Positions 20,438 through 31,564 of a DNA stretch of 64,000 bases are shown one piece after another (position 1 is the stretch's first letter; each line of letters begins with the position of its first letter). Both the position numbers and the translations under genes were made by a program. The stretch covers positions 334,030 through 398,029 of the forward strand of contig CAMXCT020006563.1 of the NCBI GenBank assembly GCA_947184155.2. The letters run 5' to 3'. The notes under the pieces were generated by a model that saw only the letters and a list, made by a program, of their open reading frames with translations, was not told the origin of the DNA and did no database searches. Source of the DNA: Cladocopium goreaui (taxonomy: Eukaryota > Sar > Dinophyceae > Suessiales > Symbiodiniaceae).

Positions 20438-20562
20438 CTTACTGGTGCTAAACGTAGGGTTGCTGGATGGGTTGCTGGGGGTTGCTGGGATGATTACTGA
20501 TATTGATAGTTAGCCAGCGGATCATTCCCGTTAAAATTCCCTACGTAAAACGCACCAGTAAG
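20438..20562. mobile_element. F8 TIR element
   Basis: Ends CTTACTGGTGC and GCACCAGTAAG flanked by AATTA on both sides, a likely 5-bp target duplication. The interior has three GGTTGCTGG units. A relative in opposite orientation lies at 34150-34270. Confidence 0.7.
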
Positions 20563-20965
20563 AATTAGGGACCCCAAAATTCTTGGAACCCTGGTGGCCC
20601 TGGTGTTGGTGAATGGTATCTGATCATCCCACTACCGGGTCACAGGTGAAATCAGGCAAATCCGGCCTGGTGTTGTAGCATCAACATTGCACGCAAATCG
20701 AGAAACAAAATAAAGAATATCAAATGGGAAGTATGAAGCACTCCACAAAGTGTTGGAGATCGAAATACAAAAAAAAAAAACGAGCAAGTCAACAGTGAAA
20801 AATCAATCTCAAAGATGTGGTTTTATCTGAAGATAGGCTACCATCACCATTTGCCCCACTAAAATGATGGTCATAATTTTGGCGTATACTCAACTTTCAG
20901 GCACACCGATGGTTCTAGTTGAAGCCAATCATTTAGACCTTTGGTCACAGTCCATTTCCATAGTA

Positions 20966-21084
20966 TACAAGGTGGTGACTGTTTTTTTTGTTGGTGTGTT
21001 TTCTATCTCACTAAAGTTATAATACTCATAGTTAAGCATAGTTAAGCATAGAGTTATAACCTCACTATGCACCAGCACCTTGTA
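20966..21084. mobile_element. F3 element, strongly diverged
   Basis: TACAAGGTGGTG and CAGCACCTTGTA ends remain. The interior is replaced by TAGTTAAGCA repeats. Confidence 0.5.
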
Positions 21085-21439
21085 GTACAAGGTGGCGCAT
21101 CATTATGGCTTGGAGCTTCCAACCATCGAACTTGCTGTGCCTGTTTCATGGCCAGTTTTGAAAAGGAAAACGATGAATTGCAAAACCAGTGGATGGAATA
21201 CTTGTGTCAAAATTTTGTGGATGGCCATACTTCAATGAAAAAAAGGATGGCCAGTTTCTGTGGGATTTCTTATGGTTTATCCCATAACTTATCCCATAAC
21301 CAAATCGTCGACACAGCCGGCGTATCGGTCCTCCTCTGCTGAGTGGATGTGTCGTATCTCCGGGGATCTCCACCAACCTTTGGCGAAAAAGGCAAAGCGA
21401 CCATCATTCCAGTGACATCACGTGGTGAGGAATGATCAT

Positions 21440-21482
21440 CCATCCTATATATATATATACATATATATATATGTATACAGTG
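21440..21482. repeat. (TA)n microsatellite
   Basis: TATATATATATACATATATA run. Confidence 0.8.
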
Positions 21483-21612
21483 TATGTACATATTCATATA
21501 TTGAACTATAATGAATTGACATAATGTCTAGAGTCACTCGATATTCCTATATATTATGTTTATTGAATTATCCAATTGTTTATCTATCTAGAATCTAGTT
21601 TTTTTAATCTAT

Positions 21613-21726
21613 CTGTGTCTGTGTCTGTCTGTGTCTGTGTCTGTCTCTGTCTCTGTCTCTGTCTCTGTCTCTGTCTCTGTCTCTGTCTCTGTCTCTGTCT
21701 CTGTCTCTGTCTCTGTCTCTGTCTGT
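21613..21726. repeat. GTCTCT hexanucleotide array
   Basis: Starts as GTGTCT/GTCTGT units and becomes a uniform run of GTCTCT for about 75 bases. Confidence 0.95.
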
Positions 21727-21751
21727 CCATCCATCCATCCATCCATCCATA
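21727..21751. repeat. (CCAT)n microsatellite
   Basis: Six CCAT units directly after the GTCTCT array. Confidence 0.9.
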
Positions 21752-21817
21752 GATAGTGGGTGGAACATCGTCGAATATTAAACTAGACTAACTAGAGACA
21801 GCAAGTAGAAACAACAC

Positions 21818-22156
21818 ATGGAAGGTATCTTCAACAAACGTATCCACTGGGATAAATCCGAAGTGGAAGGGGTCGCTGTTCCAGGGATAGAATTGTCTGT
21901 CAGAGTTGTTCCCCACAGTGCGTTTCAAACTGAAGATCGCAAAGTAAGAGACATAAGTTACATAGCCCTCAAATTCTCAACCACCTCTTCGGAACAGCAA
22001 ACGCTTGTTCAAATTTCATCACCTCTATTTTCGGCGGCAAAAAAATACCGAAGCCAGAAGAAATTGGGATGGATGCAGCATAGTTTCAGAGTGTCCGACG
22101 ATCCGATATCCAATTTTTTTTGGCGCAGCAAGTTATCTAGAACTGAGTCTTCATGA
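21818..22156 (+). CDS. possible ORF, 112 aa, unknown
   Basis: ATG to TGA plus frame with ordinary composition (HWDKSEVEGVAVPGIELSVR; ISYIALKFSTTSSEQQTLVQ). There is no recognised domain, no splice context, and no neighbour that hints at a role. It may be a chance frame. Confidence 0.25.
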   Translation: MEGIFNKRIHWDKSEVEGVAVPGIELSVRVVPHSAFQTEDRKVRDISYIALKFSTTSSEQQTLVQISSPLFSAAKKYRSQKKLGWMQHSFRVSDDPISNFFWRSKLSRTESS

Positions 22157-22341
22157 ACAGCTATCATTAGAACTTTAGGGTTGTCTTCAACTACCTAAAC
22201 TCTGGTACCCATGAGATCGCACCATCCACCGGTGGAACGCCTAATGATTCGTAGAGATGCAACACCTGGAAATCGTGCAAGTTGAATCCGGCGTTGGCTT
22301 CGAGATTAGTCGCAACGCGTCATGTATTAGTTACCATAAAA

Positions 22342-22372
22342 ACAGTGTGTGCGGAGCATCTATCTCAATTAC
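22342..22372. repeat. left direct repeat flanking composite element
   Basis: About 31 bp containing GTGCGGAGCATCTATCTCAA, repeated at 22584-22614 with one mismatch. Confidence 0.8.
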
Positions 22373-22469
22373 CCTCTGGTAAACGTTTACATAACTATGG
22401 AACATCACCATTTTTAATGGGTAAATCATCAATGGAAGATTCATCTGATTTCACCATAATGATGGATAT
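22370..22469. mobile_element. F1 left arm, part of composite
   Basis: TACCCTCTGGTAAACGTTTA followed by the same arm sequence as at 18693-18774, ending at the F2 copy. Confidence 0.7.
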
Positions 22470-22580
22470 CTGGTTGGTGGTTGAGCCCTACCCCTCTGAA
22501 AAATATGAGTTCGTCAGTTGGGGCTATGAAATTCCCAACCAAATGGAAAAATAAAATTCATGTTCCAAACCACCAACCAG
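22470..22580. mobile_element. F2 TIR element, copy c
   Basis: Both ends complete. It is joined to the F1 arm at the same base as in the 18.7-kb copy. Confidence 0.85.
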
Positions 22581-22583
22581 AAA

Positions 22584-22614
22584 CAGAGTGTGCGGAGCAT
22601 CTATCTCAATTACA
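22584..22614. repeat. right direct repeat flanking composite element
   Basis: Second copy of the 31-bp flank. Confidence 0.8.
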
Positions 22615-22765
22615 TGCTGGTTCAAACGTTTGCCTGTTGAAACTGAGTGTGCAAATAGTTGAACATAAAACATGACCGGTTGCTTTGAGCATGATTGTCA
22701 CTGATTTATGTGAAACTGTGCCGGAGTGAAACATCACGTCATTGCAGGAACTCATTCGTTGAAAA

Positions 22766-22877
22766 GAAGCCTACTGTAAACTAACATGTTTATGGAAAAT
22801 CACCGTTGTCATAGAGGTAAATCATGTAACTAAATGAAAATAACCATGGTTTTTCATCGCTATGTTACTGGAGTGTA
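22766..22877. mobile_element. F1 element, degenerate
   Basis: CTGTAAACTAACATG and GCTATGTTACTGGAGTGTA arms remain. Confidence 0.45.
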
Positions 22878-22940
22878 TCCCCACAACCCATCAAGTTCTT
22901 GGAGTTTCAACAAACCTTTTGATGGTAATCTCAGTGATGA

Positions 22941-23054
22941 TACCCTCTGGTAAACTAACATAACGATTGAAAATGACCATTTGTAGTGAATTTTCCCATT
23001 AAACATGGTGATTTTCAATATATAGTTATGTAAATAACAGTTTACCAGAGGGTA
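22941..23054. mobile_element. F1 TIR element
   Basis: Consensus ends. The right arm contains an extra TATATAGTTA insertion. Confidence 0.85.
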
Positions 23055-23343
23055 TATGTGCTGATCGTTCTCGGGGTGACCCCCAGTTCCTCTTAATTCC
23101 TCCGGCAGACCTTGGGTGACAATGGACCCTGCGGAGCTTTTAAACAGAGATGTTGATCCAAAAACAAGTCCTTCCTGATATGGTCAACACCGGTTAAACG
23201 TCATAATATGTCATGATGAACCATACCAAGTTTTACCAACATCCATCATCTCCGTGAGAACAGTACACTGAAAACATGGTGGGTTCAATGGGTTTACCAT
23301 AGTTTACCACATTTCCGAAGTGGGTTTTTGCATGAAATTGGAC

Positions 23344-23493
23344 CTCAAAAACATCCAAATCATTACCCCAATCTCCCAGCAACAGTGTCAACGCCACCGT
23401 GATGTAGGAGAAATACGGCAAACGCGCAACGGTTTCAAGCACCTCGCAGGCCGCAGACTGCGGTGCGGGTTTCGTCGATCCGGCCCGAAATCT
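23344..23493 (-). CDS. internal exon, membrane protein of unknown family
   Basis: On the minus strand a GTAG acceptor is followed by 50 codons and a GAG|GTCC donor. The translation has KPAPQSAACEVLETVARLPY, then a hydrophobic stretch FSYITVALTLLL that could be a membrane segment, then GDWGNDLDVFE. The clean phase and composition favour a real exon. It could belong to the gene whose exons lie at 26.1-26.8 kb, but the link is not shown by the sequence. Confidence 0.5.
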
Positions 23494-23654
23494 CTACGTG
23501 TGGCCCGAAATCATCCAGAAAAAAAACACGCTCCGAATTGGGAAAGGTGATTGGTAATTATGGGGATATCGGGATATACCAAACTCAAATGGGTTTAGCG
23601 GCAACTGATAAGAATCGCTTGGTGTGATGAGTGTGATGGGAAAAAAACATCTCA

Positions 23655-23832
23655 ATGAGCAGAGTCCCAAGTTTCGCGGGTTTTTCTCAGCATGCACAGA
23701 TTTTAGATTCGATGCATGTCCCTCCTTAAGAGGGGCGGTGGCAGCGATGAAGTTCATGGGAAATCCCAGGGTTTTCCTGCAACTGTTGCAGGCACTGGCG
23801 ATCCTTGAAATCTGACACGAGATCAAAGCAAA
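23655..23832 (-). CDS. possible exon, unknown
   Basis: A minus frame with coding-like composition (ACNSCRKTLGFPMNFIAATA; PLKEGHASNLKSVHAEKNPR). Limits are uncertain and no family is recognised. Confidence 0.3.
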
Positions 23833-24186
23833 ACCAGCCTCATGCCACAACCATGGCACAGATTTGTGACTTCTTTGTGTGATTGAAATGATTGAAACAT
23901 ATTGAATCACAAAAATACATATAGAATCATAAGATGTCATAAGTATATAGTAAGAACAATAATAATAATACTTTGTTGCATCAGGTCTCGCCCTATTATT
24001 TTCTAAGGATGGGAACTGTTTGGCAAAAAACATGATTGAAACATGTTCAAACCACCAACAAAATCATTGATTCTAAAGACAGCCTATACCGCTTATGATA
24101 CCCTTGTGGTTGAGGCTGTGAAGTTTTAATGGCCATTATGCCAAGCAGACTGGAGAGATGGAATCAAATATATTGGCTATTGGATG

Positions 24187-24268
24187 TATATATATATATA
24201 TAAATATAAATATATAAATATATATATTTATATAAATATATAAATAAATATATATTTATATATATATA
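24187..24268. repeat. TATATAAA-rich microsatellite
   Basis: Alternating TATATA and AAATA units. Confidence 0.9.
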
Positions 24269-24269
24269 A

Positions 24270-24448
24270 TCTGACATTCTATCTGGCAGTCTTCCTGACA
24301 TAGATCTACTGACATTCCATCTGGCATTCTATATTGCATCCTGCTTGGCATTTTATCTGATATATATTCTGACATTCTATCTGGTTTCTATCTGACGCAT
24401 ATTCTGACATTCTATCTGGCATTGTGTGGCATTCTATCTGACATCTGG
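24270..24448. repeat. CTGACATTCTATCTGGCATT array
   Basis: Degenerate tandem units of about 18-20 bp. The minus strand reads as repeats of the type RMSD/QIECQ. I recall very similar repeats in many dinoflagellate hypothetical proteins. Followed at 24450-24530 by a GAGG-rich stretch and a CGGCAGTGCCCACTGACAT unit of the same repeat class. Probably an interspersed repeat, not a gene. Confidence 0.7.
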
Positions 24449-25059
24449 CGCTCGCTGTTGAGGTCCGGCAGTGCCCACTGACATCTGCCCCTCGCGGTTG
24501 AGGAGGCGGAGGAGGAGGAGGAGGCGGGCGGCATGCAGCCCTGGCAGGTGGGGAAGTATCGAACGGATAAGGAGTGGATCTTTGCATGACCATGTCCAAA
24601 TGCTCCATGAAATTTTGGAATATGTACCCACCTTTGCCCAGAAAACAACCCATTGGTTGCTCTACTGACATGTGAATGCATGCAAACGTCATCCGATTTC
24701 CCAAGGTTAGCCGCTATTTTCACAAGCAAAAGTCGCTGGCAAACCTTATAAAAGGGAGAAACTCTCAATACCTGTGTAAAAATAAAACATCCTCCTGAAA
24801 TCATCTAGGATGGTCAATGTTGATGCGTTCTCTCTGCTGTCGATTTTACCCGGCATCAATTGATCCCGTGCCATGGCTCAAGCGCCCTTGCCGTTTGAGC
24901 TGAACCGCGCAGCAGAGGATGAGCCAACTGAGCCAAGTTGAAGTTTTCTATGTGTCAAAATATACTGGTATAATTCAGCGCGCCAAATGAGATTATCTTC
25001 GTAGTACTATATCTTCAGGTAAAGTGATTCAAAATCATGCTGTTCAAATGTTGGGCATA

Positions 25060-25118
25060 CATACATATATATATATATGTATATATGTGTATATATGTAT
25101 ACATATATATATATATAT
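25060..25118. repeat. (TA)n microsatellite
   Basis: TATATATGTATATATG-type run. Confidence 0.85.
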
Positions 25119-25254
25119 TGGTGCCTCAAGCGTAAGCCGGCGCCAGCACTGGCTAAAAAACACATTGGTTCGTCACTTTCAATGCTAACCCAGCCCCTTT
25201 TCTAGGGTGCCTGCTTGTAAATCAATTCAGGCGTCGTTCAATTTTGTTCATCAA

Positions 25255-25371
25255 CCCGCTGGTAATTTAACATAATAACATAATTGGCTATGCGAAATCA
25301 CCCTATTTAATCGGTAAATATCTACAAACAAATTATTTTCCATACCTACGATATTTTATCAGATGATGGTA
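25255..25371. mobile_element. F1 element, degenerate
   Basis: CCGCTGGTAATTTAACATAA arm at the left. The right arm has decayed to TTTATCAGATGATGGTA. Confidence 0.45.
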
Positions 25372-25389
25372 TGCAAAATATTCTGGTAT

Positions 25390-25545
25390 CCGCTGTTGAA
25401 ACCTGAACTGATCGTACCTCTGGGGCGGCCTGCAAACGAAGCACATTCCGAAATTCCCATCACCCACTGGGACAATGCCATCAATGCACAAACCAATGGG
25501 CAAAACATTGAAACATGTTTTGGGGAAATCGTTTCAGACTCTAGT
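25390..25545. other. coding-like island, strand unclear
   Basis: Plus frame reads LIVPLGRPANEAHSEIPITH and the minus frame reads VCALMALSQWVMGISECASF. Both look protein-like. The minus reading would suit the membrane-protein exons upstream. Confidence 0.25.
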
Positions 25546-26146
25546 CTATACCACGACATTCCATGCATATCATGCATTATTGTGACCGTATTACTTACAC
25601 TTAGTAAACCTGCGTATTCATGCATTTTGGGGGCATAAATTAAGCCAAACTTAGTATCACAATCTATCAGTGATCAACTGGCAGTTGGTTCATGCAAGCA
25701 TTCATGATTCGAGGCCGGCAGGCATGAACTAGGCAGGAGTGCCTTTGGCCATTTGAGGAAACTCTGGAAGATTCATAAAAATGTAGAGCAACCGGCCAAC
25801 GTTGGCTAAAACCCAGGTGGCGCATGGAACGATTTTTGATAAACAACCACTGAAAATCACAATGTGGAGGTGACAGTGGTAACCAACCAATTCTTTCAAT
25901 CGGTGCCGCTTGTTGACTTATCACTCAAAAAAAACAATATCCAGAAAAAAAACACATGTTTCCCTCCGTCTCCTCAAATCACCGACTTCCAACCACGGCC
26001 CCCGCGGCAAACACTGCTCTTTGGAGCCCGTTGCCACGGTAAAACCGCCAGCAGAGGGGCGGAGTGAGTGGCCCCACCCAACGTCGGACAAAAAATTGAG
26101 TTTGGAAGGAAGCAATAGTGCAAACGATTATATATAACAAGTCCTG

Positions 26147-26290
26147 GGACAGTTTCACACACATTGCAAACATTTGCAACATCAATTTGCTGTTGAACCC
26201 TGAGCGAAAGCACCACTTGTTCCTCACCAACAAAGTGTTCCATCACAGCCGCGTTGCACCGCAGCAACACGCGCTCCAGTCCCGCAATCA
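26147..26290 (-). CDS. membrane protein of unknown family, exon 3
   Basis: Starts after a GATAG acceptor with two bases that complete a codon split by the previous intron. Reads IAGLERVLLRCNAAVMEHFV, then GEEQVVLSLRVQQQIDVANV. The 3' limit is uncertain; several GT dinucleotides near 26147-26165 could be the donor. It joins in frame to the exon at 26486-26611. The product is unknown. Confidence 0.5.
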
Positions 26291-26485
26291 CTATCTTCAC
26301 GCTACTACAATTGGCCTGGTGTCAAGCCATGCCCACCGATGGACCATGAGAAAGTGGAAACGTCTTAACAAATATTAACAAATAAGGCACGGTGATTGTC
26401 TTTGGGTTTGTGAAAGGTCTGGTGAACAAACAAACTGCGACAATTTAGCTGAATATATTGTCTTTGTTGCTCTCGCGTTTTTCAC

Positions 26486-26611
26486 CCCAGGCAGCCAGCG
26501 CACTGGCATGGAATGTGTTGAAGTAGGCGTTTGAAATTGAAAGCAAAGTCACCGTCCCTATTGTGGCGGCCGCCAGTATCCAGACCCCACAGCCCCACAT
26601 TGCAAACGCAA
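26486..26611 (-). CDS. membrane protein of unknown family, exon 2
   Basis: 126 nt between a GGTAG acceptor and a TGGG|GTGAAA donor. It encodes a tryptophan-rich start (FAMWGCGVW) and a strongly hydrophobic run ILAAATIGTVTLLSI that is a likely transmembrane helix, followed by SNAYFNTFHASALAAW. Phases at both ends match the neighbouring exons (1 into 2 upstream, 1 into 2 downstream), which is good evidence for a genuine multi-exon gene. No family assignment is possible from this fragment. Confidence 0.6.
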
Positions 26612-26740
26612 CTACCACACAGGCTCATGGCCAGGTTTAATTTTCGTGACACGCGCGCGCGCGTCTGAAAACCTTGGTTGCAGCAAAACTATTATAGTTA
26701 TAATGTCCAAGCCTGCGCTCCCGCATCGCAGGAATCCTAC

Positions 26741-26808
26741 CTGAAAACTCCACTGGCGCGTCCAGGAACTTGAGATGAGAAGGCCCATGGGTGCCGAACA
26801 AAGCAAGC
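26741..26808 (-). CDS. membrane protein of unknown family, exon 1 of those seen
   Basis: Minus-strand segment reading KLLALFGTHGPSHLKFLDAP and VEFS, then a TCAG|GTAGGA donor. The split codon is completed by the first two bases of the next exon. The acceptor is one of two AAG sites near 26800-26808. Upstream exons were not found, although 27190-27300 is a weak candidate. Confidence 0.5.
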
Positions 26809-27063
26809 AGCTTCAGTCTTGGGAAGATGCACCAACCGTGACAGCATGGTCAGATGTCTGCTCTGCCTTCTAAGGCCGATTTTTTTTCAAGGTGCACTCA
26901 CAAGTCTGACAACTTTAGCCATTTTGGGATCTCCCCAATGCAGTTCCCGTAATTCCAGTCTTATGGATTGAACTTTCTGAGAAAACCTACTCCAAACTAG
27001 GATTTCTGCCAATGATTTTATGGAGGTTTCTTGCAAAATTTCCATTCGAATTCAATCCCCCAT

Positions 27064-27168
27064 TACCATCTGGTTATTTAACATAGCCATGGAAAATGGC
27101 CCATTTATAGATGGTTTACTTATTAAAAATGGTGATTTTCCATGGTTATGTTAAATAACCAGATGGTA
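27064..27168. mobile_element. F1 element, TACCATCTGG subfamily
   Basis: Both ends carry the same change: TACCATCTGGTTATTTAACA and its mirror ending AACCAGATGGTA. The arms are almost perfect inverted repeats. Confidence 0.85.
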
Positions 27169-28167
27169 CAGACAAAACTAAATGAATGAAATCCCAGTTT
27201 TTCGAGGGCAGGTTCCGGCCCAGTCTCCTTGACATTTCTTTTTCACGAGTCCTACTCTTTCTGCCTTGTGGTTGAGGCATCCCGTGGAAAAAAGAACGAA
27301 AGTCAGTAGTTGGGGGTCACATCCCATTTTTGTTGACGTGTTTCTTTTTGACAAAAAGAACATGTTAAAAACACCGAACTCGTTTTTTTGTTTTCTGCCG
27401 GTATTTTTCAAATTAAACAGTCTTAAGCCAGTTTTGAAGAGGTAAAGACCTCCGCAGTTCTTCTTCTTATTGCTATTTTCCGGACATGGTTTTAACAATA
27501 TATATATCATATATATATAGAGATAGATGCACAATAAAAATACTATTATATTATATTATATATAAGCATGAATATACACACATCATATAAATCTAAATAT
27601 ATTCATACATCGTCTATCCAACATTTAGATGGACAAATCTCTTGAAAATAGCCAGCATGGCCTTTTTTCTTACGCGTGCATTCATCTCTTCAGGTGAAGT
27701 TGAATACACGACTCCAATGACAGTTGGCTTTATAAATTGATATCTCTTGTTAATGGGTTGAAACAAAAACAGTTACAAGACTGCAGGGGCACCACCGACA
27801 TGCTGGGAGATATCTGTCAAAGTCATGCTCTGTGTAAAGTTGCACCTTTCTTTAAACAAAAAAACACAGCAGGGTTTCTCTGAAAATTAGGTATACCCCA
27901 AAGTAGGCAATTCAATTAATATTATATATATATACATACATGATGATAACCCGCTGGATCATGGGGTACCTAATAACAAGAAGAACTGGTGCCACTCCTT
28001 GCAACTCTTGCAACTCTTATCGCGTAGCTCTGATTGACAGCTGTTCACAGCTAATGTGACAACTCTGTCTTGCTACCTTGCACAACCTGTCGCACTTGGT
28101 TGTTTCACACTGAAATGTGGAGGGTGTCCCACCCAAATTTCAACAATTGGCACTGGGAAATATGTTT
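27169..28167. other. no confident gene
   Basis: Contains (TA)n runs near 27500-27565 and 27925-27945. A minus frame at 27190-27300 (NHKAERVGLVKKKCQGDWAG) may be part of the gene downstream but is unsupported. Confidence 0.35.
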
Positions 28168-28286
28168 TACCCTCTGGTAAACTAACATAGCTATTGAACA
28201 TCACCATCTTTAATAGGTAAATCAACTATTTCTATGGGCCATTTTCCAGTTTGCAAACTGTAACAGTCATTACCATTTAAAGGGTA
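28168..28286. mobile_element. F1 element, right end altered
   Basis: The left end is consensus. The right end reads TTACCATTTAAAGGGTA. Confidence 0.75.
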
Positions 28287-28623
28287 TGTTTTAAAAACGT
28301 ATGGGCCCGCCATAGTCTCTGAAAATATGCTTAGACACCCCACCGGAAAATCCATCAGCATGGAAACACCATGTATCAAATCTGGGGTACCCAATGGTAT
28401 CCACCATGGATTTTGTTCGATCCCCAAGGAAACAAGACTGATCTCATACGGTCATGACCGGGGATGATTCCCCACAAAAAAAATGTGGGCAATATTCGAC
28501 GTAAAAATGTCATTTTTTGGGAGATGAAGAATTTCATCCACATTTTTGTTATCCGTATCACATCTTGCTATAGTTATATTATCCCATTATATTTCCATTG
28601 TATTTCCATTAACATCCCATTAA

Positions 28624-28755
28624 TACAATGTGGGCCCCCCAGTTATAAATTGGTTTATAAACCCCAGTAACTATAGTTATAAGTACCATAAACCATAGTT
28701 ATTGGAGTTATAAACCAACTTAGCTATCTAGTAGTCTAGGGGGCCTCACTTTGTA
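28624..28755. mobile_element. F3 TIR element
   Basis: TACAATGTGGGCCCCCC and GGGGGCCTCACTTTGTA ends. It carries a small duplication in TCTAGTAGTCTAGG. Its right end and flank are duplicated in inverted orientation at 40173-40269. Confidence 0.85.
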
Positions 28756-28835
28756 TCTATTAATCCATCCATAGTATAGCAAGTATACCCAAGTACATCC
28801 CAATGATGTCCCAACTATATCCCGATGAAATCCTA
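28739..28835. repeat. 97-bp inverted duplicate, copy 1
   Basis: Identical on the opposite strand to 40173-40269, spanning an F3 end and about 80 bp of flank. Confidence 0.9.
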
Positions 28836-29511
28836 TTGTTGTTGGTGCATTGTTTCAACGCTAAACGCTGAATGTGTTCCAGGACAGTCCCCCGGTCCCA
28901 AGGGACCCCGGGGAATCCCCACTCAGGGGATTGAACCAGCAAAAACGCTGGGGACGACCTGGCTGGGAATTTCACTCACATCTATGGAAAAAAAAACGGA
29001 AAAAAAATCCAGAGCTATGTTAGACTACCAGAAAGTAGTGGGGATATAATGCGATTTTGTCATATGATGTAATGACATAGTGGGATATTGGCCACTATGC
29101 AGCTAGTTGGGGGGCCACAGCTTACATGACTATCAACTATCAAATTGTAAGTCATGTTGGATCTCTGGGACGATATAATGACCCTCCAAGTAGCAAAATG
29201 TTGAGCTTGTCTCCACTGATTGGCTTTTGGTCGCATCCGATTTTGCAAAAACGCACCAACCAATTAATTGGCTGTGGCTCAATCTATCGTCACAACCCCG
29301 AATCAAAAACGACCAATTGCTGGCTTCATATTGGTAACCCCCTCTGACTTCGAGAAATAGGGCACCCGCAATGTTGATGACTTATAATCATTTTCCCAAC
29401 AACAAACGGCCGGTAAAATTGTTTGAGACCAACCTATTTTGCTTCGCCAAAAGGCAATGTTTTTCTTGGACACCACTCACCATCGATGTCCCATTCATCT
29501 GTCATCCCGCC

Positions 29512-29592
29512 ATATCCCACCTGCGCGTGGCCGGCGCCGGCGGCCGCCGGACGCTGCAACGCTGGGCACCTGCGATGGATCCAATGAGTATG
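29512..29592 (+). CDS. possible exon, unknown
   Basis: GC-rich island, plus frame HPAISHLRVAGAGGRRTLQR then WAPAMDP. No family recognised. Confidence 0.25.
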
Positions 29593-29603
29593 GGATACCT
29601 ACA

Positions 29604-29705
29604 TGGAGGTTTCCAATCCATGGGGGTACCCCCAGTTCTCATCCATTTATAGATGGATTTTCCCATGGAAAGATTCACAATCCAGCGTTTTTGGGTACCA
29701 CCATT
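29604..29705. mobile_element. F4 element, degenerate
   Basis: GGAGGTTTCCAATCCATGGG at the left, GGGGGTACCCCCAGT next, and GGGTACCACCA at the right. Confidence 0.5.
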
Positions 29706-29864
29706 TGTGGAACACCCCATAAATATAGAACATAGGTATATATATACTATATTATACTATTGGAGTTTCTAACATAGATTGTACTATCATAGGTAACAGC
29801 TTGAAAAAAAAAAACAACAGTATTATACATACAGTAACATACCAAACATAGGTATACTAATATT

Positions 29865-30007
29865 CAATGGGAATTTCAGGATCCTAAAATGGAGGTACTG
29901 TACCATATAAGGCCATATTTTGTGGGGATATTCTCTTACATAGGCCTGAACAATAGGCCTTATATATGGTAGGTACCTCCAATGAATCGGTTCCTGAAAT
30001 TCCCATT
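29865..30007. mobile_element. F12 TIR element
   Basis: CAATGGGAATTTCAGGATCC is mirrored by GGTTCCTGAAATTCCCATTG. Internal palindromic arms AGGCC...GGCCTTATATATGG. A partial relative is at 63805-63905. Confidence 0.75.
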
Positions 30008-30139
30008 GAAACATAGATTCAATGAGATTCAGCAATGAAAAAGCTCTGTTTGAATCACCCGACTTGGATGCACGGGACCCAGTGATGGTTGAAAAAAAAC
30101 CTAACTGGGGATATCCCACATACAACTGGGGTACCATAT

Positions 30140-30249
30140 CTGGTTGGTGGTTGACCTACCCCTCTGAACAATATGAGTTCGTCAGCTGGGATTATGAAAT
30201 TCCCAGTCTATGGAAAGTCATTAAATTCATGTTCCAAACCACCAACCAG
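30140..30249. mobile_element. F2 TIR element, copy d
   Basis: Full ends; interior CCTACCCCTCTGAACAATAT. Confidence 0.85.
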
Positions 30250-30447
30250 TAATATAATATGCTTATTTTTGTCATTCTGTATCCGTGTTTTTTTTTCACT
30301 GCGCTCCCAGGATTTTTTCGTAACTGGTCAGTGCTTGGCTGGTTAATCCAGTCTTCTGGATGGGATATCCCCAGGATTATCGTCAACATAACCAAAAAAA
30401 CACTTGGGATTGGTGTGGGTCGCTAGGAATAATCCACTTGCGGATGA

Positions 30448-30606
30448 TATATATATATATATATATAATATTATTATTAGTAGTATTATTATTATTATAT
30501 AAAATACATTCATTTAGTTATTTATGTATGTATGTATTTATTTATTATACTATATATATACAGTATATACTCTATATATATATATGTATTACAGTATATA
30601 GTGTAA
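30448..30606. repeat. AT-rich microsatellite cluster
   Basis: TA, ATT and GTAT/TATT runs in succession. Confidence 0.8.
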
Positions 30607-31456
30607 ACAAGAATGACGGGGTGCACAATCAATCTGACATGGATGGGTACTGGCCAATGACATAGATATGGGGACAAAAACTGATACGGCTGGGAAATGG
30701 ATGGAAATGGATGGAAATGGTATATATATATATATGAGATTGTTATATATAGGAATTGTCTAGAATAAGAAAAAAACAATAAACACGTAATTCAGTAAAT
30801 GAACAAATGAAGAAATATAAATTAAACACACATATATATATATATATGTAGATAGACGTCGATTATCTGTCATCCTTCTGTTATCTTCTGTTCCCGAAAT
30901 ACCAGCTTCTCTGACTCCAAATATCCAGCAGTCGTGCCGCACAGAATTCTTATTGATTGATGAACATGACCGAGATCTGGGTCTCAGAAAATGCTCCAGG
31001 CTGATATGCTGTGATCCATTTGATCATTGGAATCTTGCGAAATTATAGATTTATAGTATATAAATGTATATAATTCACCTGAAAGAAACCCATTCTAGGT
31101 TGATCCCCCTTCCTTACCACCATCAACAGTGCTGCCAGTGAGTTCTAAGCATGGCACATAGCCGTTCTCCTCTTTAAAGAAATCTGACACTGGCCTCGGC
31201 GAGCAACTGAAGCATGAGTCAATTCAAACATGCACCTACATAAACCCATCACCGGCATCACCCATTGGTGTATTGTGTAGTTCATAAGCCTACATAACCA
31301 TGAACACCAACCATAATTTCTATAGTTTTTCTACTGCTAACATCAGCCTGTTTGTTGCTTCAGGCCAGGCAAAGGATCAATTGACACTGGATTGACACTG
31401 GTCGTAGCTTCACGAGGCATGCTTGTAATATTTATATGTCACGTGTGCTCTGCATG

Positions 31457-31564
31457 TACCCTCTGGTAATTTAACATAGCTATTGAAAATGGCCATTGAA
31501 ATAGCGAGTTTTCCCATAAAAAATTGTGATTTTCCATAGTTATGTAAACGTTTACCAGAGGGTA
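31457..31564. mobile_element. F1 TIR element at 3' edge of repeat-protein exon
   Basis: Full copy. Its right tip (minus-strand left tip) supplies the last codons and the TAA of the adjacent minus-strand open frame. If spliced at its GT and AG, the frame would also stop at once. Confidence 0.85.
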
